Of a stretch of 64,000 bases of DNA, positions 49,589-63,217 are shown in pieces. The first letter of the stretch is position 1; every line of letters begins with the position of its first letter. Made by a program: the position numbers and the translations under genes. Source of the DNA: Eopsaltria australis. Taxonomy: Eukaryota; Chordata; Aves; Passeriformes; Petroicidae. Location of the stretch: positions 62,001 through 126,000 of the forward strand of contig JAVTVJ010000298.1 of the NCBI GenBank assembly GCA_034509425.1, given 5' to 3'. Below the pieces are notes generated by a model. The model worked only from the letters and a program-made list of their open reading frames with translations. It did not search any database and was not told the DNA's origin.

Positions 49589-52153
49589 CCATGGTAATTT
49601 TTTTAAAGAAGAGTGTGGCAGTGATTGGCGCCTTATGATCTTTGACCCTCAGCAACTGCACAGCAGAAGGGCGCTCTGGGAGACTGGGCAAGGTAGACAA
49701 AGGTTTTAGTTTCCTCTATTTCCAGGACAGCTATACCAAAAGTCCACTGGTACACTTTGTGGTCCTTGGTTGAAAGTAGATGATGTTTGAGTAACTTTTA
49801 ACCCAAATCATTATATGATTGTGCGATTCTCTTTTATATAGATTTTCTTGTCTGTCCTCCTTCCTGGTTTCAGTAGTCCAAGTTCTTTGCAAGTAGGCAA
49901 GAACAGCTTGCATTTGTTTCTAGGAGTATGTAATCTGCAGCACGTGACTTGATTTAGTGTGAGGGGAAATACTGGAGGGAGAAAAAAGGTTTAAAGTGAA
50001 TTTGGTTGGGATCTGAAGCTGCTTTTTGTTTTGAGTTGGCTGCATGGCCATGTTGTCAGCTTCCGCTGTTGGTAGCCAGCCAGAGAAAGTACATGATCTG
50101 AAATCCATTTTTGGGACATTGACACATCTACAGGCAGCTTGGATGAACCTGAAGAGGGAGTGCCCGCAATGACATTCTGGATCATCAGTAGTCACAGACT
50201 GCATTTCTGTCCCCCTGATCAGAACCTGTTTGGAAGAAAAAGGCAAGAAACCCATCTCTTATTCTTCTACTGGAATCACATCTATTTAATGACATTAAAT
50301 ACACTGTGGCCTTAGTACACTGCTGACTGAGAGATGAATTTTTGTATTTTTACTTCTGTTTTGAACTTCTGATTGACCAAATGCTCTGTCAAATGCTTAG
50401 ATTACTATACACCTCTTACACATCTCACTTTTTCAATTAATGAATTATTAGTGCTGCACAGATAATTAGGGTATTCAGTATTAACCAATTAAAGAAAAAG
50501 CAGCAAGGTCTTTATATTTCTCTCTAATGAGGAACAAGGGATAAGGAATAATTTTGTCTATGACACAAACACCGTTCTGCTTTTTGAGTTTCCTGATATA
50601 AATACTTTAAATCTGAAGGATGGCATGGTATTAAATTGGTCCATGTGGTCCACAGAGATATGGTGTTGTCATTTCATATATTAAGAAAAATATCATTATT
50701 TTCTGTATTATCAGCAAAGTAAGGTATGCATTTTTAGCAAAGACCACAATAGGTGCTAAAGGCTTTTTTCTGGACAAAAACTATACAATGTATCCATAAT
50801 ACTCCTAGAAAACTAGGAATAGTTATTTTATCACATTTTCCTGAAACATATCTTTTGCTTTTGTAGTGGGTTAGAACCCTTTATATTGTTATCTCAGTGT
50901 ATCATAAATTAAAAAGAAGGGATATTTTATGAGATAGCACATTTCATTTGGATTCTCATACCAACATACTCACTGAGCTACACAGAATAGTACTTATTTT
51001 CCTTAATGTTTAGCACAAAAAGTATTTGCAAAATACTTGTTGGGAGGAGAGTAGAATGGAAGTTGTTTATTTGTTGGAAACACTGATTGTCTTTCTTATT
51101 TTCTGAAAATATAATATAAGTAAAAGAATTGTAATATTCCTTCAGACTTTATTAGTATGTCCAGTTTGAAAGACTTGCAAAGTAATCCAAAGAAAGTATG
51201 TATTTGTATAAAATTTGCATATTAAATTATATATATATATATAAATACACTGAAAATTAATTTAAACCCTCAAGAATCCAATAAGACTTGAAGCTGGATT
51301 GAATATTTTCTTTTTTATCAATTTCCTAAATAGACAATATATAAAATTGAATAGAAAAAAGAAAACATGAAATAAGTTCTAATACAGCCTTTGCTTCACA
51401 ATATTTCTAATTGCATCTCGTATTTCAATTGTGGCATATGCTTGGATTTTTGTTTAGCCTTCTGTCTTCAGAAAGCTTCAAAAGTGCTTTAAAATAAACA
51501 TACTAAATACCCCACTGAGATAATGAGATGAACCATGGTGCTATACAGAAACTTCTGTTTCTTAGTCAAAGACTTAGATAGTAAATATTATAAATACATG
51601 TTGTGTTGCATGTTTCCATAAGTGAAGGCAATTGTATGACTTTATCAAGTAGAATAACACATGTAGATAATCAATATGCACTGCACTTTTGGAGACAGCC
51701 TTATTGTCCCATGTACATTCATTTCATTTCATTTTAAAAATAACAGCATAGGTTTTATACACATTTAGAAGGAGATTGCTCATTTTGAAAGATCTACTTT
51801 TGATTGAAATTGCTCAGGCAAAGTCAAAGATTTAATAAGCAAGTACAGGGGAAGCCAGAAATGACAATAAGTTGTGGCTTTTATTGACAATTTATGCTCT
51901 GCAGAGCTACATGGATGAGAACCCCTGAGCTCAGATCCCGCAGTCTGCCTCAGAAAGTCTGGCAGCTGTTAGGAATGGATTTGCAATTTTGGCCAAAATT
52001 TTCCCTAACAGAACAATTTTCTTCTGATTCACAGCAGCAACATTTAAAATATTTCCAAATGGAAGTTTCAAAACATTTAATTCCAGAAAGTGTCAAAATG
52101 TTTTATTTCAACATTTTCACTCTCAAAATTGAATATTACAGTAGGATCTAGAG
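49589..52153. other. Single-copy non-coding sequence with one unexplained open frame
   Basis: Mostly AT-rich. A moderately GC-rich block at about 49990-50255 is open for 111 codons on the minus strand (50255 down to 49920) and for 64 codons in another minus frame (50185-49991). A pyrimidine-rich TTTCTTCCAAACAG lies just before 50225 on the minus strand, like a splice acceptor. The protein, with CHCGHSLFRFIQAACRCVNV, matches no family I recognise. I do not call an exon. A short TA repeat lies at 51229-51243. Confidence 0.45.
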
Positions 52154-52190
52154 CTTTCTTTCTTTTTTTTTTTCTTTCTTTCTTTCTTTC

Positions 52191-52233
<43 letters not shown>

Positions 52234-52238
52234 CTTTC

Positions 52239-52315
<77 letters not shown>

Positions 52316-52317
52316 TT
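52154..52317. repeat. (CTTT)n microsatellite
   Basis: About 160 bp of CTTT repeats, interrupted by a T10-type run near 52165-52172 and by several CTCTTT variants. The minus strand is pure purine (GAAA)n. The open frames through it (FFLSF and KERKK repeats) are artefacts. Imperfect units suggest an older array than the CCTT one at 18541. Confidence 0.98.
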
Positions 52318-53896
52318 GAAAGCTTCCAAGATTTTGACTTTCAGCTGGCATACAGAAATTAAAGGCTCTAATCTTGGCTAGAGTTCCTGAATTTCAACTG
52401 CATCTAGCTGAAAATGAAATTTTGGGTGTTGTTTTGCACTGATAGAGTCAAATAATGGAAGTCGACACAGAGAACTAGTTAAAGAGGCTTAGGTGAGCAT
52501 CTTGAGCATATCTTTGAGTTTTTAAGAGAACTGATACTGGAACTGCTGCATATCAGCAGGTAGGGTATATTATTAGAATACCAAAATTAATTCTAAATCA
52601 AAGTTTCCATCCTTAAAATAAAGTCTTTGTAGGTCAACTAGGCTTCAAAAAATGCTCCAAAATTGATAGCATGCTTCCACAATCAAATCAAATAAAAAGG
52701 GGAGGGGTAGTGGTGGTGTCATTTTCAAAGGATTAGTGTATTTTTTTATTTCAAGATTTTTAAAACCAGACTCATTACTTTAAGGGAATGACTCATGATT
52801 TCTGAATTACTTGAGTCAGATATTATCAGAATTTCTAGACTGATAGTTGTCTCAATGATGTTACTGAAGAAAAGGTTGAGTGAAACTTTCTACTTTTCAT
52901 TTTCATATATTTCTTACTTGCTTATATACAAGCTGTAGAGAATTGGACTGAGAAACCAGGACAGTAGGAATTTATGCATTGATAATTTATGTATGGTTTA
53001 TGGCTTTGGTTTACATAATTCTTTCTTTATTCAATAATAAATGCATAGTTGCTATAGAAACTGCTACAACATAGGATTTGGATTACTGTGAAGAGGCAGG
53101 ACATTTTTATAAACAAATAAACACAGAAGACACATAAATCAAATGCTAATCAGCATCATGCATGTTCTTAAGACAATAAAGCTAGAGTTTGCCACTCTTT
53201 TTGAGGGTGCAGTGGGTTCAGAGCACAGGCTCCATCTCTGCACTAGCATCTTCAAATATATTACTGAAAGGTGTATTGAAATTACTTTATTTCCCAGTCC
53301 CAGTGACTGAACTTCCAAATAACTGTGTTCAACAATTTGTTTTTAAGCACAGATGGTTCCCAAACAAGCTTTTTATTCTCTAGATGGTTACTACAACATT
53401 AGGCCTTTTAGGAACCTGTAATATTAAAGTATGACTATCTAAGAAGAAGATACTGAAACCATTAGCACTGCATTAAACTTAAAGTAAAGAAATCTGTGTT
53501 AACTGTATGCATAGGACAGAAGGGACGAATGAGTTTTATTTTAACTATTACTCTCATTTGCAGTTCCTTTTATATCTTGCTTGTCTATTTTTTCCTCTTT
53601 TTGAAAATTCTTGACTTTTCATTGCAAATTAAAAATAATTGCAGTTCTCCACCAACATGCACACACACCCCCATCTACTTCATAATCAGGTCTATTAAAA
53701 TCCATCCCTGTTGCTATGTGAATTCCGTACACTTCCACTTTTCTCTATTTCTTTACGCTGATTGACTTGCACATCACAAAATAGAAACTTCAGAAAAAAT
53801 ATTTGATATTTAGAAAAAATCCCGAGATCAGTTTAAATCTAATCAGCCAAGAACAATGGCGGTGTTAAAATTTATTTATTTTTATTTTTCCTACAG
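52318..53896. other. Non-coding sequence, nothing recognised
   Basis: AT-rich sequence with open frames no longer than 89 codons. No gene or element was recognised. Confidence 0.5.
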
Positions 53897-54230
53897 TGGT
53901 TTGGGAGGGACATTTAAAGGTCATCTAGTCAAACCTCTCCTGCCATAAGAAATGACATCAGCTAGGTCAGGTTGCTCAGAACCCTGTTAAACCTGGCATT
54001 GTATGTTTTCAGGAATGGGGCATCTACCACCTCCTTTAGATTAAAACCAATACCTCTTGTCCCATAGCTGAAGGCTCTGCTAAAATACCTATCCCCTTCT
54101 TTCTCATAAGCCCCTTTAAGAATTAAAAAGCCAAAATAAGGTCTCACTGGATCCTTCTTCCATCCTGTTTCGGATTGTCCTCACCCAGGTGAAGAACCTT
54201 CACTTAGACTTGTTGAACTTGATGAGGTCT
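53897..54230 (-). mobile_element. CR1 LINE 3' fragment
   Basis: On the minus strand this is the CR1 3' untranslated region and adjoining RT C-terminus. Plus-strand landmarks are GGTTTGGGAGGGACATTTAA, GGTCATCTAGTCAAACCTC, CAGGTTGCTCAGAACCC, GGAATGGGGCATCTACCACC and TTAAAACCAATACCTCTTGTC. The terminal octamers are gone. Beyond about 54175 the match jumps to a more upstream CR1 block (ACTTGTTGAACTTGATGAGG), so an internal deletion is likely. Confidence 0.88.
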
Positions 54231-56167
54231 ATATTTTACTGACAGTTTCATTTTCAAATGAAAAAAAACCTTTAAATTTGCAAAATTAAATATCTATTTT
54301 GTCACAGCTTAAACTTTTTTTTTTTGTTACTAAATATTTTACTTCTCAAGTTAAAAAGTTGTTTGTTTCCTGAAAAACATTTAATCAACAGTAATATTAA
54401 TTTCCTAAAAAAATGAATATTTTGAGAAAAATATCTGCTTGGGAAAAAAAATTAGCTCACCTTTTACAATGTAACTCAGAGAATATCTTATTTACATTTT
54501 CCCTATTATTCATCGAAGTGATTCAGAGTTACCAGGGAACAGCAGAAACAGTGCTCCTACAGTAAACAGAAGCTAATGTAGTTAATATTGTGAATTTCCT
54601 GCACTGAGATAATTTTTGAGCAGGGTTAGCCAGGGTGCTAGCTCAGATTCTGATGACATTCTGCAGTTCTTCATTCTGCACAGAGGGCTTAGCTCTGCAC
54701 AACCTCCCCGCTTGTCATTTCCCCTCCCACTGCTAAAGGTTGCTAATTAGGCACAGCTATCCATAATTTTTTTTCTGAAATGGCAAATTAAATGCCTGGA
54801 CCACTTTTATGCTCTGGGTTAGGAAAACCCCATGTGCAGAGGAGCTGAGGGAGGTAGAAACAGACTTGATGACATGAGGCAGCAGCAGTAACCTCACAGC
54901 CTTTACCTACCCCCACCATTTACATGCTAAATTTGTGCCATGAGAAACATCCTCTAAGGAATGACAGACAGCAAGAAGTGCTCTGAAGAAAGAGCAGAAA
55001 GAGCATCCATGGGGCTTTTGTCCTTGAGTATTTTGGCATCTTTGAAAAAGTTCTATTCTCTCTTACATGACAATTTTTTTCCTCTTCATTGTCTAATAAA
55101 ATGCATATTACACCTTAGATTTTTAGGTATCCAAACATATAGATTAATGAAGCAGTAAATATATGTAAATTAATTAGGGGTTTATGGAATTTATACTCCT
55201 AAACATGGTTATACACTAACTGCACCGATTTAAATGTCTAAATCTAATAAATTACATCAAGTCCTCTAAAGCTACTATCTAATTAGCGTCAAATGTTTAC
55301 TATAATTAAATTCTATATGTCAAATAGGAAAAAAAGATGATGGGAATCTGCTTTGCAACCAAATTAAATAGTTAGCATGGGAAAAAAACATTAAGAGCCT
55401 GTGGCAACAAGAAACTTAGAGTAGCTTTTTCTGTGGATGGAAAAGCCTCAGTAAACTTCAAAATTACCTACAAGTACATGAGGTATCACTTCAGAAAAGA
55501 ACAGAGGCCCCCCTCCAATATGATTTACTCTTTCAGCTGATGCAATTTTTCTACAGACTGTAAAAAACCTTCCATTCTGAGAGGGGAAATTGGTAACAGT
55601 GACCATTTTCTTAAACTACAGAGGCAGAATAACATCTCTAATCTTTGTCAGACAGAAGAGGGATTTGGAATAGGTTTGATGTATGAGTTTTCCCTAATAT
55701 GTGTTTTTTGCCAGAAAATTACAACTGTTCAAAACTTGTATATCACTGCCTCAGGTAATTTGGTGACTGCAGTGTAGAGTTCATGTTAAGCTGTCCAGAT
55801 CTGCCACAAACAACACCCTCATAACCACTTAAAACTCCATATAAATGCCTGTGACTGCAGTGTGGATGTATCCCTGCATCCCGGCACTCTGGCAAAACAT
55901 GAGACATGGAATTTCTGCATTCAAATGCAGCAATGCAGACAGAGTTCTCCAATCACATGTAGCTCACATTCTCTATCAATGGCTATTTTACAGCTTCCCC
56001 TAATACATTTTTAACTTTTTTAAAGCAGAACACTGTTATATGTATGACAAAAGCAAGAAGCTTTTATTTGTTTTTAACTGAAATTCTCCAAGGAATCCCT
56101 GAGGCATTTACTATGTTTCTCCTACTCATTTGTACTAAACAAAGTGGAGATGAAGTTGATGATTGAT
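54231..56167. other. Non-coding sequence, nothing recognised
   Basis: AT-rich sequence with a slightly GC-richer patch at 54620-54960. No gene or element was recognised. Confidence 0.5.
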
Positions 56168-56232
56168 TGTGATGGGCTGACCTTGACCAGATGCCTGGTG
56201 GCCACCAAGTTGCTCCATCACCCCCTTTCTCA
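56168..56232 (-). mobile_element. LTR end stub of an endogenous retrovirus
   Basis: TGTGATGGGCTGACCTTGAC, GCCTGGTGGCCACCAAGTTG and CTCCATCACCCCC match the terminal 65 bp or so of another LTR type common in birds, read on the minus strand. The similarity stops abruptly after CTTTCTCAACAG, so the rest of the LTR is gone or unrecognisable. Not the same family as the other three LTRs here. Confidence 0.65.
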
Positions 56233-59200
56233 ACAGAATCACAGAGCCTTCATCAATACTCAAGAAATTTGCATGCTGTTGTAAAACAGGACTCCCTCAG
56301 TTTCCCTGGGAACACTAAGGGGGCTGACTGATCCTTGATCCCCATAAACCTATGCATAGAGTTGTGTCAATATGTTATTGCATGTCTGAAACCCAGTTTG
56401 TGACCCTGATGATGTGTACAGAGCCAGATAATAACAGGTAGCACCATTAATATTTAGAAGAATCAAAATTTACCCACCATTTTGCTTGTTTCATGCTTAC
56501 ACATATTTGTGTTTTCTCATACTTGTGTGCCAGAAGGTGATAAAAGGGTAACTTATGACAGGGAAAAAGAAGAGAAAAATAAAATAAATGCTTTGCTTAC
56601 TTCAGTAATGCCATCACAGCAATGTTTAAAGCAGAAAGGCTTATCATAAGGTTGTCATTTACAATGTCATGGATACCAAATTCCTTTAGTGTTCATCTCT
56701 TAATCAGTAAAAAATGTATAAGGCCACTGATTTTCTTTATAAATTTATAGTCAAATCATATTAAATAGGAGCATTTTTCCAGAATGATTTGCAAATGAAA
56801 GGGGGCTAGGATCTTTATGTAAGTACAAAGTATGGTATTAAGGGGAAAAAAATCCTGAAAAAAAGGCCAACCTTGCTTTGGGATCACTATTACAGTTGTT
56901 CCTATGGTAACCAGTTATTTGTGCTGCATGCATCATCATATATATTTCAGGAACTAGAGTGCTAGAAAAAGGGGAGGGGAAGAGAGCATGTATTACACTA
57001 AATTAATTCCAAAGACAAACCCATATTGAAATACTTGACCCTTTGATTTAAAGTAAAACACCTTTGTACAATTTCACCCACTTGACACTTGGAAGTGTGA
57101 TTCTCAGAAAAAAAGGCTATGAAAAATTAACATATACTTACTCATCTGCTTCTCATTTTGTTCTGAATTATATCTCTAATTCATTCCTAAATAGCAGTTT
57201 CAGTCTTGTCTGGGCTGCACACCCAAGGCTCTTAGGGGAGAAAGTGTTTGGTTGCTTTCCACACCACAGGACCTTTGGCACTGGGAAAATGCTGACAGAC
57301 ATTTGAAATAACTGGTTTTTACAGAAAGAAGCCCAGAGAGGAGATTAAATTACGTTTCAGGAAGTCATTTGGGAGACAAGACCCACCTTCAATAGTGTCA
57401 GTCTTTTGGTATAGGTAAAATATATTCCTCTCCAAGGTTTATTTTGTTAATCCATTCAGTGCTTTGGTGTGAGTCTTCAAATGCAAACCCTCCTAGGAAG
57501 ATGCAGAAAGATTCAACTGGTTCTCAGCACCTGGACTGAATAAACTAAGCTGGCAGCTACTGAAACATCCTTTCTACATCGTATCCTGTGTTTGTGAAAG
57601 AACTTAAACCTGAAACTTACCGAATTTTTATAGTGAATTACAAAAAGGCTTGGTTATTTTACAAAGAAGCTTTGTTATTTACACTTCCTAAAATACACTA
57701 CAACTGATAAAATAACCAAGTCCCAAAAGTTTTGAGTCCCTGCCCCTACTTAAATATACCACAACTCCAATTGAAATCTAAGGGAAATAAGACTCCTTAA
57801 AAGATACTAGACTCCTAAATAGTTTTGCACATCTGGTTTTTTTTTTTTTTTCTGTTTTATACAAACCAGGAATTAAGTGGAATTTGGTATAACTTATTCA
57901 AAGCATCTAAGATCAGACTTTAAATTTCTCTTCAAGTCTTGAGTTTGCCTGTCTGCCTGTGCATAAGTACTTAAAAAGTCCATCTGTATTTCCTATATAG
58001 GCCTAGCGTAAGTTTGAAAATGTGTCATTCTTATACTGAAACATCTCAAGAAGCCCAGCCTGGCAAACTCTGAAACTACTGAACACATCCAGGCATCCTA
58101 TAAAAGGCAGCTGTGGTTGCTAATTTTTTCTAAAAGTGTGTCATAGTGCCACCATCTATCTTTTATGCAATACCTCAGAGAATTTGTCTGGAAGTAGGAG
58201 TTCAGTTCAATCAAAAATCTATCAGAGAGCCAACCCACATATCTCTCAAAAGCACCCTATCATCAATATATAGGTTATAGTGAAGTTCTCCGAGCTGTGC
58301 TGCTGTGCAAGGACAAATCTGATGTTACAGAGTATACAGAGATAGAGGAAAAGTGTTACTTTTTCACTGCCTTATCTGTGAGGAGGAAGCTCTGGCCCTT
58401 TTTTCCAAAGCTCAGTCTATGTTTCAATTATTCAGTCTCTGAGCAAAACGCAACCCTGTGAGCAGAAATTACAGATAAAATTGCCCTCTCACAGCTGAGT
58501 GCCTTTAGTGCTAGACCAAGAAATCATACTTTTTTCTCCCTTTTCTTTCTCAATAAATCTTGAAGGGTTTTCAGCACAGTGTTATGGGATCACATTGATA
58601 GGGAACACAAGTCCCTCAGCTTTCCACCAGGTAAATGCACTGCCTAAGTTTTTTCAGCCTTTGGTTAGTGAAGCATTGTCTCAAACCAGGAAATAAAATA
58701 GATATGTACATCTTGAGAAGTCCTCTGAGGTGTAGAGAACTGAATTCGGTATTTCCTTCCTTGCTTATGAATCCTATCAAAAACAGTATGACTGGAGGCA
58801 TGAAATGTGGAGCTGAGTAATTTGGGAGAGAGTCTGCAATTAGAAGGGCAGGCTGAGATGGTGGTACAGAAGAAAGATAAGAACAGGGAAAAAGTTTAGG
58901 ATCCTAGTTAGGAAGACTAAGAAGTGAAGTTTGAGGAAGATGCAAAGATGAGCCTCTTCTGTGCCATCTGTAAGATGAGGCATGGAGTTAAAGCTCTTGC
59001 TACCCCTAAGTTTTCTCAGGAATTGCAGGGCCATTGGACATACCTGTAAGATCTACATTGCAGCTGTTATTAAGGGTTACCTCTGACTGTCCTGAATTTG
59101 AAAGCCTGATATCTAATTGTGACTGATGGGCAGGACCATAGTTACTGCTCTTCTTGATATAGTTTAAAGGAAAAGAGCTGTTGAAGATCTTTTGCAAGAT

Positions 59201-61880
59201 CTTTCAGCTTGTTCATTCTTGCCCTTCTTCTATGGAAATTAGCTCCTTCTCTGAACTGGACTGACATGACTTATCACCAAACAACCTTCAGACTTACCCA
59301 CATCCTTGCATTAGGAAAGAAAAATCGCAGGAAAAACATATTCTTTCTAATTCAACTGTTAATTTATTGTGTAACAAATAGTTCTCTAAATCATAACATT
59401 TCTAAGTTCCTGGGCTTTAAAATATGTACAATAAGTATTACATTTTAAAATTACTTTGCCTTGATTTTAGTGTACCTCATTTCACATGTTCCATGTAGAC
59501 ATTTACACACCAGCATATTTATTCTTCAAAGCATCCTTAATATTCAATCTATTATGTATTCTATGTATGAAAGAGAAAAAATAATCAAATCAACAATAAC
59601 TGAAAAATATTTAACATATCTTGTGAAGTTAAAGTAATCAGGGAATGTGAAAAACATAGATTATTATTAATTTTCAGTAAAGTTCAAAGAGCTTAAAATC
59701 TTAACAGTGGGCTTTACAATCTTTTACGTACATTTTCTTTCCATGGATATTCTACAAAATGTTTTAAAATTCCTTTTATAAAAGAGTCAGGTGAAGAAAC
59801 TATAGGGGTTACTTATACACTATTTTCAGTCTCATATGTAGAATTTCTGATTTTTTTTCGTCTCCTTTATGTTTTTTAAATATATATTAATATTTAATTG
59901 CTTAAGTAAAGTTTAAAGCCCATATTTCCACAATAGTTTCTGTTATTCATAATTTGAACATATTTTAAAAGTAGGTTTCTGGAAGAATAATTAAAAAAAT
60001 ATATAGTAGTTTATAGCTAAAGATTGAGATGAGATGTTGAAGAGGAATCTGAACATTTTGCAAAGTTCCTTCTGATGTTTATGGAGCTGGAACACATTAG
60101 AAAAATTATGGCCCACTTAAAACAGATAATTGTATAAGGTTTTGTTGGAAAAGACAAGCAATATCTCCGAAATATGGCACTCCATTTGAACAAAAATTGC
60201 ACATTTTTCATGTTTAAATGAGATTACCCATTCAACTATAGCTTTGTGTATCCATATGAGCCTTTTCTAATGTTATAAAACTGAATCTTTTGAATGCTGG
60301 TGTGCTGAAATTCCACTTCACAAATGTGACAGTTTTGTTGTCTCTGCTCTTCACAGACAGCACATGTACTCCATTCCAGAAGAGGGTTCCCTCTCACTGG
60401 TATGAATGCTTGCTTTTTCCCCAGATTTTCAAATTAAACATTCAAAGAAGTTCAAATCAACAACATCTTAAGGACTTGACTCTGCAGTTGATTTTCTCTC
60501 CAGTGCGAAAGAATTAAAATCCCAGTGTTAGTATGGGCTAAATATGCAGCTGATTTCAAAATCAAGCAAGACTTGCACATATTAGGTCAATTGTAAAGCC
60601 ACACATGTTACAAATAAGAGTGGTTATAAGGATGTTTATATGCTGGGTTTTTTTTAATAAATAGGAAGATAATAACATATAATGATGTCAACCATTCTAC
60701 AGTAAAGAGAAAAAAGAGTAAGTTATAGGATGGTGTGGTATTCTAGACTGAGACTTACTTGGAAAAAAAGTTTTATTGATACACAAGTAGAAAATACTTT
60801 AACTCTTTAAAAATAGTTACACTTTTCTGTGCCAGTCTAGCCAAACTCGAATGTTGTTTTACTTTGGCAGTTCTAATGAATAGCGCAGCTACATGTACCA
60901 AGCAAAATCATCTGTTTCAGCTATGACAATTAATGTTCTGTCAAAAAAAAAAAACCCAATAAAATCTGCAACAGAGTAAAATCCCATCAAGCAATTTGTT
61001 TCCAATCATGTTTTAATAACTCAAAATCTAGGTGAAGGCATTTAAAATATACAAACTTCATTTTTACCTTTCAACACAAGAGTACTATAGAATATCTGGC
61101 ACAATGCTAGAGTTGACCCTGAAGCAGTGAAGCAGTGAGGGAAATCTGAAGAAACTGTTCTGTGCTTTATGGTTGAACCACTTCTGTTTGTTGTCTTGAC
61201 TTATATATTATTTTAACTTATTGCTTAAATAAGCTTTTAAGATGCCCTGTTGTTTGCTTTGATGCTTAACAGTTTTTAAGCTAATTTTGCAAACTGTTCT
61301 TTTTCTCACTACCATCTTGCAATTTACAGTTCACACTCCAGCTCAAGCTGCTACTTTGTTTACACCTCATCAAATTTCCTTTAATTCTCTTCATCTCCTT
61401 CTCTGCTGATAAAGTCATCTGTCTTTTCCCCCACTGACTTGAAAACAGCTCAGTAGAAAGTAGTACATCTCTTGCAAAAGTTAATAATGAGAGTAAAATG
61501 ATTTTGTAGTTTGATGTTTGGCATCATGGCAAATAAAAGGACTTCCAGCAGAGCTCCATCTAACCTTGTTTCCTCTTTAGAAAGAGATTTGCCTCGAACA
61601 CTGATGTTGTCAGAAGTCTGCTCTCCTTATAGTAATATGGCAGAGCAGGATTCTCATTACACCTATTACATGAAAAGAAAATTTTCCTTTATTTCAGCTC
61701 ACAGAATGAAATCTTAATTACTCAGTAAAATTTGTGGGCTTGTGAAAGAGAGTACAATAGTTCTGTCAACTGAAAGGCTAACCTAACTCTGCTGTAGGTA
61801 ATAGAAATAATACAGATGAGATCAAAGTGAAGTGAATCAGTCTATGAATATATCTTAAAGTCTGAACAGCAACACTGAGA
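56233..61880. other. Single-copy AT-rich non-coding sequence
   Basis: No gene or transposon was recognised. A T15 run lies near 57837-57851. A sequence resembling an RFX-type X-box (GTTCCTATGGTAACC) lies at 56898-56912. The open frames are at most about 80 codons. Confidence 0.5.
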
Positions 61881-62340
61881 GCTTTCTCAATGCTCAGTGG
61901 ATTTAATTTTGAAGACGTTTCTTCTGTTTACACGGGGAAGCTCTGTTGATATCACATGAAATCCCTGACACCTTTCAAGTGGAGTGAGAAGCAGGGAAAA
62001 CCCTGAAGGGTGGCACATTTCCTGCTGGTGTGCTCTTTTCAGAGGATGTGGCTGGGCAGCAATGGGTGAGGCCATCACCTGCCCTATCCTGGCCACTCCC
62101 CTCTGGAGGTTGTCTCCCCTTCTAGAAGCATCAGCCTTCCCTGAGGGGAAGATGAGCAAAAGCTGGACCTGAAAGCTTTGAGAGGGCTGAGGTGGAAGAG
62201 TCAGAGGAAGAGGAATCTGAGCATGAAAGCTGCTTCTGGCACTGCACCTGAAACAAATGAGTAGGGCAGACTTGGGAGAGCAGAGAGATCTTCCACCAAC
62301 CTCAACCAGGTTTCTGGGCAACTTCTTCCTTCCAAGAACT
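61881..62340. other. GC-richer patch with an unrecognised open frame
   Basis: A minus-strand frame of 144 codons runs from 62321 to 61887. It begins MPRNLVEVGGRSLCSPKSAL and has a proline/leucine-rich stretch near residues 37-60. The plus strand is also open for 62 codons at 61984-62172. There is no recognised domain, promoter or splice context. It may be chance in a patch with fewer stop codons, or an old repeat I cannot name. Confidence 0.35.
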
Positions 62341-63110
62341 TAGAACACACTCTATGGAGTTAGCATTACTTTTGCAGCTCATCTACTAGTATTTTTTACT
62401 ACTTCTCTTGGTCATAAAAATATCCTTTAAAAAACCAGTTTTATCTATACAAATAAAACCATTTTTAACCCTAAAGCCATGATGACAACTTTACTGTACT
62501 CAGTATAACAAGTCGCCTACCAACATTGACCTCAAAGGTCATAACAACTTCAGAGTGCCATCACACAGTGAATAAAATTAATATAAATCATCTAGAATGA
62601 AATGAATTTTTGAAAGAGTTTTGCTCTCTAAATTGGGCCATAAAACAAATGATTGGCTCAGTCATATGAATCATCTGCAAAATTCAAGATGTTTTGTGTA
62701 ACAATTGACTAGATTTAAGAATCTTTATTGCTGTCTTGTGCCTCTAACTATAGGGAAAAAATCTGCATTATAAAACCCTGCACAACAACAAAACTAAGTT
62801 GTGAACACTAGTTCTGTTTTCTGAAAGGAACTGGAACAAGAACCACAACATTTTTCCCTTATCTGTAAGCCAATCTACAAGGGAATTATGACATGAAATA
62901 TCAATTGTATACTGTGCAATTGAGCCCTAATATCAAACACATGGCAGGTCACTGAAAGTTCAAACATACAGTTTTAGCAGTTCATATTTGGATCTGTGCT
63001 TTACTTCCAATGACATTACCAAAACCAAGTCCAAAGATAACAACCAGAGACAAGGAATAAGCAACAATGACCGGCAGGATTCAGGATAAGATTAGGCAGT
63101 TACATGGATA
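62341..63110. other. Non-coding sequence, nothing recognised
   Basis: AT-rich sequence before the CR1 3' end. No feature was recognised. Confidence 0.5.
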
Positions 63111-63217
63111 ATCACAAAATCACAGAATCACAGAATACAGTGAGTTGGAAGGGACCCACGAGGATCACTGCATCCAGCTCTGGGCTCTGCACAGAACCAT
63201 CCCTAAGGGCCTCAGCA
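63111..63217 (-). mobile_element. CR1 LINE 3' end, severely 5'-truncated
   Basis: The plus strand starts with ATCACAAAATCACAGAATCA (degraded octamer tail in reverse complement). GTTGGAAGGGACCCACGAGG, ATCACTGCATCCAGCTC, CTGCACAGAACCATCCCTAA and the GGCCTCAGCAG block follow, which is the CR1 3' terminus on the minus strand. Only about 107 bp was copied or kept. Confidence 0.9.

Noticed and set aside
52090..52362. Open frames rich in FFLSF or KERKK
   Set aside because: Translation of the CTTT microsatellite.
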